This document shows, in pieces, positions 57,528 through 64,000 of a stretch of DNA of 64,000 nucleotides. The translations under genes were made by a program, and so were the position numbers. The notes beneath the pieces are model-generated. The model saw only the letters and a program-made list of their open reading frames with translations, was not told where the DNA came from and did no database searches. The stretch comes from an uncultured Lachnospiraceae bacterium (lineage in GTDB: Bacteria; Bacillota; Clostridia; Lachnospirales; Lachnospiraceae). Each line of letters starts with the position of its first letter. Within the stretch, counting starts at the first letter, position 1. The DNA lies in the NCBI GenBank assembly GCA_947176505.1, contig CAMWQW010000008.1, forward strand, positions 62,001-126,000, written 5' to 3'.

Positions 57528-57685
57528 AATTCACCCAAGATATTGTGAATGAAAGCGTGAAACATTTTATATTTATACAACAAATAGAGCGTGAAACATT
57601 TATTTGTAAATGTATTTCAGATAAATTAACTGTTTTCATGAATAATACAATTTAGAAAGTTATTTTTATCTGTAATAAATTCCTA

Positions 57686-57714
57686 TAGATTATCCCATGA
57701 TTTAGTGATATAAT
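57686..57714 (+). promoter_or_regulatory. parA promoter
   Basis: TGATATAAT is an extended -10 with a perfect TATAAT at 57709-57714. The -35 (TAGATT, 17 bp upstream) is weak. It lies 83 bp before the parA ATG. Confidence 0.65.
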
Positions 57715-57796
57715 CGTAAACGGACAGAAAAAGAAACTATTTTGGAGAGAAACGTTTTGTCGAAATACAAAACGAAAGGTAGAGGAAGAAATAAGT

Positions 57797-58564
57797 ATGG
57801 GAAGAACGATTGCAATAGCAAATCAGAAGGGCGGAGTTGGTAAGACAACAACTTCAATTAATTTATCTGCGTCATTAGCAGAGAAAGGAAAGAAAGTATT
57901 AGTAATTGATACGGATCCACAGGGAAATACAACAAGTGGATTTGGTGTTGAAAAAAATGATTTAGAGAATACGATTTATGAGTTGATATTAGGAGAATGT
58001 TCTATTAATGAGTGTATTTTAAGTGATGTAATTCCGGGAGTATCAGTTATTCCTTCTAATGTTAATCTGGCAGCAGCGGAGATTGAATTGATTGGAGTTG
58101 ATAAGAAGGAATACATATTGAAATCAGAAGTTGATTGGATTAAGGACAAGTATGATTTTATTATTATTGATTGTCCTCCGTCATTGAATTTGCTTACTAT
58201 TAATTCTATGACTACAGCAGATTCCGTGCTTGTACCTATCCAATGTGAATATTATGCGTTGGAAGGTTTAAGCCAATTAATCCATACTGTTAATTTGGTA
58301 AAGGAGAGATTGAATCCTGATTTAGATATGGAGGGCGTTGTCTTTACTATGTATGATTCCAGAACGAATCTGTCGATGCAGGTAGTGGAAAATGTCAAAA
58401 ATCATTTTAAGCAGAATGTATATAATACTGTAATACCTAGAAATATCAGATTAGCGGAAGCCCCCAGTTACGGAATGCCAATTAGCATGTATGATCCTAA
58501 GTCTGCGGGTGCAGAGGCGTATATGTTACTGGCGGATGAAGTAATTAACAGAAAGGATGCATAG
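57797..58564 (+). CDS. parA: Chromosome partitioning ATPase ParA (Soj)
   Basis: The 255-aa protein has the deviant Walker A KGGVGKTTTS near residue 10-19, Walker A' VLVIDTDPQGN, and Walker B FIIIDCPPSLN. It has the short chromosomal form without an N-terminal helix-turn-helix. It cooperates with ParB bound at parS to segregate origins and, in Bacillus, to tune DnaA. Confidence 0.97.
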   Translation: MGRTIAIANQKGGVGKTTTSINLSASLAEKGKKVLVIDTDPQGNTTSGFGVEKNDLENTIYELILGECSINECILSDVIPGVSVIPSNVNLAAAEIELIGVDKKEYILKSEVDWIKDKYDFIIIDCPPSLNLLTINSMTTADSVLVPIQCEYYALEGLSQLIHTVNLVKERLNPDLDMEGVVFTMYDSRTNLSMQVVENVKNHFKQNVYNTVIPRNIRLAEAPSYGMPISMYDPKSAGAEAYMLLADEVINRKDA

Positions 58565-58568
58565 GAGT

Positions 58569-59459
58569 ATGGCAGTAAAAGTAAAAAGAGGTTTAGGTAA
58601 AGGGCTGGACGCAATGATTCCTGTTCCGGAAAGTTCATCACCTGAAAAAGTAGAAAGTAAGCCGGAAGACAAAGTGTCGGAAACCATTGTTAAGATTACA
58701 CAGGTAGAGCCGAACAGAGAGCAGCCAAGAAAGAATTTTGATGAAGACGCTTTGCAGGAACTGGCTGACTCTATTAAACAATTCGGACTTTTACAGCCTA
58801 TTCTGGTTCAGGATAGAAAGACGTATTATGAGATTATCGCCGGTGAACGTCGATGGCGTGCTGCCAAGCTGGCAGGATTAAAAGAGGTTCCGGTTATCAT
58901 TCGTGACTATACTGAGCAGGAAATTGTAGAAATATCTCTGATTGAAAATATTCAAAGAGAAGATTTAAATCCTATTGAAGAAGCACAAGCATACAAGAGA
59001 CTTTTGACGGAGTTTAATTTAAAGCAGGATGAAGTGGCAGAGAGAGTTTCTAAGAGTAGAACGGCAGTGACCAATTCTATGAGACTTCTTAAATTATGCG
59101 ATGAAGTGCAGCAGATGATTATAGATGATATGTTGTCTACCGGACATGCAAGAGCATTGATTTCTATTGAAGATCCGGAACAGCAGTACACAATTGCACA
59201 GAAAATATTTGATGAGAAGTTAAGTGTCCGTGATGTTGAGAAGCTTGTCAAGAATTTGAATAAGCCGGAAAAGCCTAAAAAAGAAATTGTAGAAGATAAG
59301 AGTCTGGAGATTATTTATCAAGATATAGAAGAAAAACTCAAGCAGTCTCTTGGCACAAAAGTTGAGATTTCTCCTAAGGGAAACGGAACCGGTAAAATCG
59401 AGATAGAATTTTACAATCATGATGATTTAGATAGGATTATTGAGTTGTTATCTAAATAG
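58569..59459 (+). CDS. parB: Chromosome partitioning protein ParB (Spo0J)
   Basis: The 296-aa protein starts MAVKVKRGLGKGLDAMIP, the usual ParB N-terminus with its ParA-stimulating basic residues. The CTP-binding domain includes ILVQDRKTYYEIIAGERRWRAA. The KorB-type helix-turn-helix lies near RVSKSRTAVTNSMRLL, and a C-terminal dimer domain follows. The ATG at 58569 begins just after the parA stop. An ATG at 58557 would overlap parA and has no spaced ribosome site. Confidence 0.97.
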   Translation: MAVKVKRGLGKGLDAMIPVPESSSPEKVESKPEDKVSETIVKITQVEPNREQPRKNFDEDALQELADSIKQFGLLQPILVQDRKTYYEIIAGERRWRAAKLAGLKEVPVIIRDYTEQEIVEISLIENIQREDLNPIEEAQAYKRLLTEFNLKQDEVAERVSKSRTAVTNSMRLLKLCDEVQQMIIDDMLSTGHARALISIEDPEQQYTIAQKIFDEKLSVRDVEKLVKNLNKPEKPKKEIVEDKSLEIIYQDIEEKLKQSLGTKVEISPKGNGTGKIEIEFYNHDDLDRIIELLSK

Positions 59460-59517
59460 AAATAATCAGCCTTATTGATACAGACGATAAGAAGCAGCAT
59501 AGAAAGGTACGAAGTCG

Positions 59518-60039
59518 ATGAATTATAATTTACTCCAACAGATAGGATTAGGCAATTTAGATTTGACATATTTATTTATTGCTTCATATGTATTGGTTCT
59601 TATTTTGATTATAATAACAATTGTTCAGACAGTGAAAATTAATAAATTATCCAAACGATATAAGAAATTCATGTCGGGCAAAAATGCTAAAAGTCTGGAA
59701 CAAGATATAGAAGGTATCTATGAAGACAACAAATTTATTAAGACATCAACAGAGAAAAATCACAAAGATATTCAATCATTGTACAGAAAATTTGAGAGTG
59801 CTTTTCAGAAAGTCGGTATTGTGAAATATGATGCTTATAATCAGATGGGAGGACAGCTTAGTTTTTCACTTGCACTTTTAGATGAAAACGATAATGGCTT
59901 TGTATTAAACTCTGTCCATGGCGCAGAAGGTTGTTATACTTATACGAAAGAAATTAAAAACGGAATGTGCGAAATCTCTTTAGGGGATGAAGAGAAAAGA
60001 GCATTAGATATTGCTATGGATATGATAATAGAAGAATAA
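59518..60039 (+). CDS. DUF4446 family membrane protein
   Basis: The 173-aa protein has one N-terminal membrane helix (about residues 18-40, LFIASYVLVLILIIITIVQT). A short helical region precedes the conserved DUF4446 core: FQKVGIVKYDAYNQMGGQLSFSLALLDENDNGFVLNSVH. It is nearly always encoded after parB in clostridia, hinting at a link to chromosome or cell-division functions, but no activity is known. Confidence 0.9.
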   Translation: MNYNLLQQIGLGNLDLTYLFIASYVLVLILIIITIVQTVKINKLSKRYKKFMSGKNAKSLEQDIEGIYEDNKFIKTSTEKNHKDIQSLYRKFESAFQKVGIVKYDAYNQMGGQLSFSLALLDENDNGFVLNSVHGAEGCYTYTKEIKNGMCEISLGDEEKRALDIAMDMIIEE

Positions 60040-60128
60040 ATAGATATATAATTAGGGATGTGAGATTTGGGGTACAAATAGGGGATATAGAATTGATGAT
60101 ACAAATAAGGGTGTAGTGGGATAAAAAT

Positions 60129-61175
60129 ATGAAGGTATGCAATGTTGAAGAATTGGTAGGAGAGGAGATTTTGGCAAAAGATGTTTTTACGCCGGAATAT
60201 CAGATACTCCTGTCTATGGGGACACAATTAAAAAAAGAATATATTGAAAAACTTATTGAGCTTCAAGTCAAAGAAGTATGGATTGAAGAGAAAGAACCAC
60301 ATGCTAAGAGAGTTGTAATTCTTAAAGAGGAAGTTGAGGAGTCTTTTAAATCTAAAGTAAAGAGTATTTTGGAAAAACATACTTATAGTCATAACGAAGA
60401 ATTGGAAGAGCTATGTCAAACGGCAGATCGTATTATCACAAATATTCTTGAAGAGGATGAAGTAGTAGAACAAATATATGATATTAAAGGAAGAAGTTCT
60501 GATATTTATGAACACTCTATCAGTATATGTAGTTTTGCTACAATCGTAGCATTAAAGATGAAGATTCCGAAACACATAATACATGACATAGGTGTCAGTT
60601 GTTTATTACATGATTTAGGGCTTCGCTATCTGACAATTGACTATACGGATATTGATTTCTCTCAACTCCCGGAATCGGAATGTGCGGAATATAAAAAGCA
60701 TCCGATTTATGGGTATACGGCTCTACGCGGTGAAAATTGGATTTCCAATGCAAGTAAAAATATGATATTATATCACCATGAGCGTTTGGACGGATCCGGA
60801 TATCCCCTTAAGGCAACGGATATTTCTAAAGAGTGCAGGATTATACAAGTTTGTGATGCATTTGATGAAATGATATGCGGAATCGGATGTAAGCGCGTGA
60901 AAGTATATGAAGCGATAGAGTATTTGAAAAATTACAGGAACATTAAATTTGACGCTGAGATAGTCGATATCTTTTTAGAATTTACGGCAGTTTATCCCGC
61001 AGGAACTACTGTGCGGACAAGCGAGCGGGAAGTCGGGGTTGTTCTATATCAGAATAAAGAGTTTCCGGACAGACCGGTTTTGCGTATTATGAAAGATAAA
61101 GATGGTAATAGTGTTGATGTAGTTAAAGATTTGATAGAAGTCAATAATGTATATATAGAAGAAGCTATTGATTAG
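60129..61175 (+). CDS. HD-GYP domain protein, probable cyclic-di-GMP phosphodiesterase
   Basis: The 348-aa protein has an N-terminal region of about 115 residues (GEEILAKDVFTPEYQILLSMG). A complete HD-GYP domain follows: YEHSISIC, CLLHDLGLRYL, KHPIYGY, YHHERLDGSGYP and VCDAFDEM. All metal and GYP residues are present, so it should hydrolyse c-di-GMP. The C-terminus has a small beta-rich tail. It has no receiver or membrane domain. It is preceded by 89 bp with an imperfect TACAAATAGGGG repeat. Confidence 0.9.
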   Translation: MKVCNVEELVGEEILAKDVFTPEYQILLSMGTQLKKEYIEKLIELQVKEVWIEEKEPHAKRVVILKEEVEESFKSKVKSILEKHTYSHNEELEELCQTADRIITNILEEDEVVEQIYDIKGRSSDIYEHSISICSFATIVALKMKIPKHIIHDIGVSCLLHDLGLRYLTIDYTDIDFSQLPESECAEYKKHPIYGYTALRGENWISNASKNMILYHHERLDGSGYPLKATDISKECRIIQVCDAFDEMICGIGCKRVKVYEAIEYLKNYRNIKFDAEIVDIFLEFTAVYPAGTTVRTSEREVGVVLYQNKEFPDRPVLRIMKDKDGNSVDVVKDLIEVNNVYIEEAID

Positions 61176-61229
61176 CGTAAGAAAACTTTTAAAGTTTACA
61201 CCAGAGCAATATGCAGGAGGAAGAATATT

Positions 61230-62507
61230 ATGATAGACATTAAATTTTTAAGGGAAAATCCCGATATTGTTAAGGACAATATTAAGAAGAAGTTTCAGGA
61301 TAGTAAACTTTCTTTAGTGGATGAAGTAATTGAATTGGATGCGGAAGTCCGTAAAACACAACAGGAAGCCGATGATATCCGCGCCAACAGGAACAAAATC
61401 TCTAAAGAAATCGGCGCGCTTATGGGACAGGGTAAGAAAGAGGAAGCCGAAGCAAAGAAAGCAGAAGTTGCTGCAAATGCTACCCGTCTTGCTGAATTGG
61501 AAGCAAAAGAGAGCGAGCTTCGTGAGAAGATCAGGAAAAATATGATGACGATTCCGAACATTATTGATCCTTCAGTGCCGATTGGTAAAGACGATTCGGA
61601 AAATGTCGAGATACAGAAATATGGAGAGCCAATTGTACCGGATTTCGAAATACCTTATCATACAGAAATCATGGAAAGATTTCAGGGGATTGATATGGAC
61701 GCAGCAGGACGCGTGGCAGGTAACGGATTCTATTATTTGATGGGAGACATTGCAAGATTACATTCGGCTGTTATTGCTTATGCGAGAGATTTTATGATTG
61801 GCAGAGGCTTTACTTACTGTGTACCGCCTTTTATGATCAGGAGTGCAGTTGTAGATGGCGTCATGAGTTTTGCTGAGATGGATGCTATGATGTACAAAAT
61901 TGAAGGAGAAGATTTGTATCTGATTGGAACTTCTGAGCATTCTATGATTGGTAAGTTTATCGATACGATTATTCAGGAGGAAGAACTTCCGCATACATTG
62001 ACCAGTTATTCTCCATGTTTCCGTAAAGAAAAAGGTGCGCACGGTATTGAGGAAAGAGGCGTTTACCGTATTCATCAGTTTGAGAAACAGGAGATGATTG
62101 TTGTGTGCAAACCGGAAGAGTCTCCTATGTGGTTTGAAAAATTGTGGCAGAATACAGTAGATTTATTCCGTTCTTTAGACATTCCGGTAAGAACAATTGA
62201 GTGTTGTTCCGGTGATTTGGCAGATTTGAAAGTAAAATCATATGACGTGGAAGCATGGTCTCCCAGACAGCAGAAATATTTTGAAGTCGGAAGCTGTTCT
62301 AATTTAGGGGATGCACAGGCAAGAAGGCTGCGTATTCGTGTAAACAGTAAAGACGGTAAATATTTTGCGCATACGCTCAATAATACAGTGGTTGCACCAC
62401 CCAGAATGTTGATTGCATTCTTAGAAAATAATTTGCAGGCTGACGGTTCTGTTCGTATTCCGGAAGTGCTTCGTCCTTATATGGGAGGCATGACAGAGAT
62501 TCGATAA
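61230..62507 (+). CDS. serS: Seryl-tRNA synthetase
   Basis: The 425-aa protein has an N-terminal antiparallel coiled coil (about 30-105). A class II catalytic core follows, with PPFMIRSAVVDGVMSFAEM, motif 2 SPCFRKEKGAHG and motif 3 LNNTVVAPPRMLIAFLEN. Length and motifs are normal. AGGAGG lies upstream of the ATG. No T-box leader is visible in the 54 bp before it. Confidence 0.98.
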   Translation: MIDIKFLRENPDIVKDNIKKKFQDSKLSLVDEVIELDAEVRKTQQEADDIRANRNKISKEIGALMGQGKKEEAEAKKAEVAANATRLAELEAKESELREKIRKNMMTIPNIIDPSVPIGKDDSENVEIQKYGEPIVPDFEIPYHTEIMERFQGIDMDAAGRVAGNGFYYLMGDIARLHSAVIAYARDFMIGRGFTYCVPPFMIRSAVVDGVMSFAEMDAMMYKIEGEDLYLIGTSEHSMIGKFIDTIIQEEELPHTLTSYSPCFRKEKGAHGIEERGVYRIHQFEKQEMIVVCKPEESPMWFEKLWQNTVDLFRSLDIPVRTIECCSGDLADLKVKSYDVEAWSPRQQKYFEVGSCSNLGDAQARRLRIRVNSKDGKYFAHTLNNTVVAPPRMLIAFLENNLQADGSVRIPEVLRPYMGGMTEIR

Positions 62508-62543
62508 ACTGTCTTGTATCATTTTGAAAAGGAGGTGGAATTT

Positions 62544-63428
62544 TTGCATAAATTTATGCGAGCTATTGGTTTTAGCAAATTAACTGATAGACGGGAACAG
62601 CAAAAGCTTGTTACGGATATTATTTTAAATGCGTCGCATCGTTCTTATACGTCCAATGGTGAAGAAACCATACTTGCAGAATTTTGTGAAGATTTTGCCA
62701 AGGATATGGGTATTGCCGTTTGTGGTGAGTTTGATGAGAACGACAGATTTACTTATGATTACTTCTATCCTTATCTGCGTGGCACCGGGATTAGTTCGTG
62801 TGAAGATGTGTCCGTGGAACGACATGCAGATAAAGAATCTTATGCGGGAGTCTGTGATGATATTAAAGTTGGTGTAAGCCTGATTTTTTATCTGCAAAAC
62901 ATGGTGCCCTATGTTAAGGCACAGTATGAGAATACTTTGCCAATCAGGGGAACGACTCTCACGCTGTCGGGATTATCGTTGAAAGGCAGTATATTGCTGC
63001 CAATCAGCAAGAATGAAAAACAGAAGCAAAAGGTACAAAAAGCATCCATGAATAGAAACCAGTTGATTGATGCAGCCAGAAAAGGCGACGAGGATGCCAT
63101 CGAGACTTTAACTTTGGAAGATATGGACACTTATACATCCATCTCTAGGAAAATACTGACAGAGGATGTGTTTAGTCTGGTAGATACGTATTTTATGCCA
63201 TATGGTGTGGAGTGCGACCAATATTCTATCATGGGAGAAATAATGGATATATCTCTTCGGACAAATAAGATTACCAAAGAAGAAATCTATGTGATGCATT
63301 TAAGTTGTAACGATCTGCAGTTTGATGTATGTATCAACAAACAGGATTTGTACGGAGAGCCACAAGTAGGAAGAAGATTTAAAGGTGTTGTCTGGATGCA
63401 GGGATATATTAATTATCCTTCGGTTTAA
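62544..63428 (+). CDS. DUF3881 family protein
   Basis: The 294-aa protein starts HKFMRAIGFSKL after a TTG codon and matches DUF3881, a family seen mainly in Lachnospiraceae, with SYAGVCDDIKVGVSLIFYLQN and LRGTTLTLSGLSLKG-like segments. TTG at 62544 is preferred, with GGAGG 8 nt upstream. The upstream in-frame TTG at 62514 has no site and the ATG at 62556 is 20 nt away. No function is known. It is not membrane-bound. Confidence 0.85.
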   Translation: MHKFMRAIGFSKLTDRREQQKLVTDIILNASHRSYTSNGEETILAEFCEDFAKDMGIAVCGEFDENDRFTYDYFYPYLRGTGISSCEDVSVERHADKESYAGVCDDIKVGVSLIFYLQNMVPYVKAQYENTLPIRGTTLTLSGLSLKGSILLPISKNEKQKQKVQKASMNRNQLIDAARKGDEDAIETLTLEDMDTYTSISRKILTEDVFSLVDTYFMPYGVECDQYSIMGEIMDISLRTNKITKEEIYVMHLSCNDLQFDVCINKQDLYGEPQVGRRFKGVVWMQGYINYPSV

Positions 63429-63477
63429 TGTTTTGACATTCGGCGCAAAGTTCTTTATAATAGGAATAGTTTATAAA

Positions 63478-63509
63478 TGAAAAATTTGTCTTTTGACAGA
63501 TTTTTCATA
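63478..63509 (+). terminator. Terminator after the DUF3881 gene
   Basis: A 14-bp stem with one G-U pair (ATGAAAAATTTGTC to GACAGATTTTTCAT) has a TTTT loop, 50 bp past the stop. The T run is inside the stem. Confidence 0.65.
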
Positions 63510-63513
63510 TAAG

Positions 63514-63605
63514 TTGGTGTAGCACAGTGGATAGTGCAGCCGCCTCCTAAGAAAGTGTTATAGCACCCGCCTTGGGAGGGAAAGAAAAATGTTACGAGTT
63601 CCACA
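63514..63605 (+). pseudogene. Broken composite tRNA-like sequence (Arg-type 5' half)
   Basis: The first 45 bases read as a tRNA 5' half: a 7-base acceptor strand, the D arm GCAC-AGTGGATA-GTGC, and the start of an anticodon arm with loop CTCCTAA (CCU, Arg). The 3' side of that arm does not pair. About 10 bases on, a second anticodon-arm-like stretch appears with loop CTTGGGA (UGG, Pro). No T arm or acceptor 3' strand follows. It cannot fold into a normal tRNA. Confidence 0.55.
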
Positions 63606-63625
63606 ATTTAATAGTTTTTATAAAT

Positions 63626-63702
63626 GTTTCCGTAGCTCAGTTGGATAGAGCGACCGCCTCCTAAGCGGTAGGTCGGGTGTTCGAGTCACCTCGGGAACGC
63701 CA
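63626..63702 (+). tRNA. tRNA-Arg (anticodon CCU)
   Basis: The sequence gives a full cloverleaf. The acceptor GTTTCCG pairs with CGGGAAC (one G-T pair). The D arm is GCTC/GAGC, the anticodon stem ACCGC/GCGGT has loop CTCCTAA, and the T arm includes GTTCGAGTC. CCA is encoded at 63700-63702. It decodes AGG. Confidence 0.93.
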
Positions 63703-63709
63703 AAAACCC

Positions 63710-63742
63710 CGCCGAAAACCTATAAAATCAAGGTTTTCGGCG
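63710..63742 (+). terminator. Terminator after tRNA-Arg
   Basis: A perfect 12-bp stem (CGCCGAAAACCT with its complement) has a 9-nt loop, 7 bp beyond the tRNA CCA end, followed by GTTTCATATTTTT. Confidence 0.85.
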
Positions 63743-63854
63743 TTTCATATTTTTAAAAAAATGTGTTATACTAATCTTACTAAAATTTCCGAGTAGGCAG
63801 GTCATAATCCTGCTGTCAGATAAATCGTTGCCAGAAAGGGGCAGATTTATATAT

Positions 63855-64000
63855 ATGGAAAACGATAAAATTCAATTATTTGAAAATAGAAAAATCCGTA
63901 CCGCTTGGGACGAAGAACAAGAAGAATGGTATTTCTCGGTTGTAGATGTGGTCGCTGTATTAGCGGATAGCGTTGACCCCAAACAGTATATCAAAAAAAT
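63855..64000 (+). CDS. BRO/DinD-type antirepressor-like protein (partial, runs off right edge)
   Basis: Only the first 48 residues are visible: MENDKIQLFENRKIRTAWDE, then WYFSVVDVVAVLADSVDPKQY. This is the N-terminal Bro-N/DinD pattern of phage antirepressors and DNA-damage-inducible protein D. AAAGGGG lies about 14 nt before the ATG. Its place just after a tRNA gene fits an integrated element, but the rest lies outside the window. Confidence 0.75.
   Translation, partial: MENDKIQLFENRKIRTAWDEEQEEWYFSVVDVVAVLADSVDPKQYIKK

Larger units (their letters stand above)
57434..57796. other. parS-parA intergenic region
   Basis: This 363-bp gap holds two perfect parS sites and two right-half parS repeats (AGCGTGAAACATTT at 57554 and 57588, 34 bp apart). 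It also holds the parA promoter (57686-57714) and an 8-bp hairpin CGTTTTGT-6 nt-ACAAAACG (57753-57774) in the parA leader. Confidence 0.8.

Noticed and set aside
60040..60128. Repeats TACAAATAGGGG/TACAAATAAGGG before the HD-GYP gene
   Set aside because: Only two imperfect copies; too little to call a riboswitch or operator.
61176..61229. T-box leader before serS
   Set aside because: Only 54 bp are available and no T-box consensus or antiterminator is visible.

Overview
The window is a low-GC Firmicutes chromosome segment spanning the replication origin. Gene content and style suggest a gut Lachnospiraceae or related Clostridia, but there is no 16S rRNA here, so the family is an inference. 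The core order is gyrA-gyrB-recF-yaaA-dnaN-dnaA on the minus strand, then oriC, then rpmH-rnpA-yidD-yidC-jag-mnmE-mnmG-rsmG on the plus strand, followed by parS sites and parA-parB, then serS. Genes left of about 44.4 kb lie mostly on the minus strand and genes right of 44.98 kb mostly on the plus strand, as expected for two replichores leaving oriC.

Left part (1-14.4 kb): a partial XRE/membrane regulator; an operon of a cytosolic BMP-domain protein with a ParB-like N-terminus, a metallophosphoesterase and an MgtC-like membrane protein; a 33-residue membrane peptide; a DUF1266 lipoprotein; and a likely operon of ribbon-helix-helix regulator, SPFH protein, small membrane coiled-coil protein and a 900-aa zinc-ribbon/TPR/TIR/TM/LRR protein. 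An XRE domain fused to a divergent PurM (AIR synthase) follows, then a plus-strand DUF2975/XRE/DUF4173 operon.

Envelope polysaccharide region (14.5-29.4 kb, minus strand): an SH3 protein, a Wzy-like membrane protein, a flippase, a radical SAM protein, membrane GT-C-like proteins, several glycosyltransferases, an Rpn-family nuclease and a secreted protein. The part from 16.6 to 24.3 kb is visibly richer in AT than its neighbours and looks acquired. Just upstream of the secreted protein, a tyrosine recombinase gene is enclosed by 26-bp inverted repeats. The same segment carries an outward-facing consensus promoter that now points away from the secreted-protein/glycosyltransferase genes. This is the layout of a self-contained invertible promoter switch, read here in its OFF orientation, and is the most interesting finding.

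30.8-35.6 kb: a MATE transporter with a dyad over its promoter, a flavin reductase-rubredoxin fusion, a Cys-rich protein, another XRE/membrane regulator and a second metallophosphoesterase.

Origin and right arm: DnaA boxes lie on both sides of dnaA (a bipartite origin). Two perfect parS sites lie before parA, and a third with one mismatch lies inside a DegS-like histidine kinase gene. Also present are a DegU-like response regulator, a DUF4080 B12/radical SAM protein, an alpha/beta hydrolase, a HAD hydrolase, DUF4446, an HD-GYP protein, DUF3881, a broken tRNA-like sequence, an intact tRNA-Arg(CCU), and the start of a BRO/DinD-like gene at the right edge.
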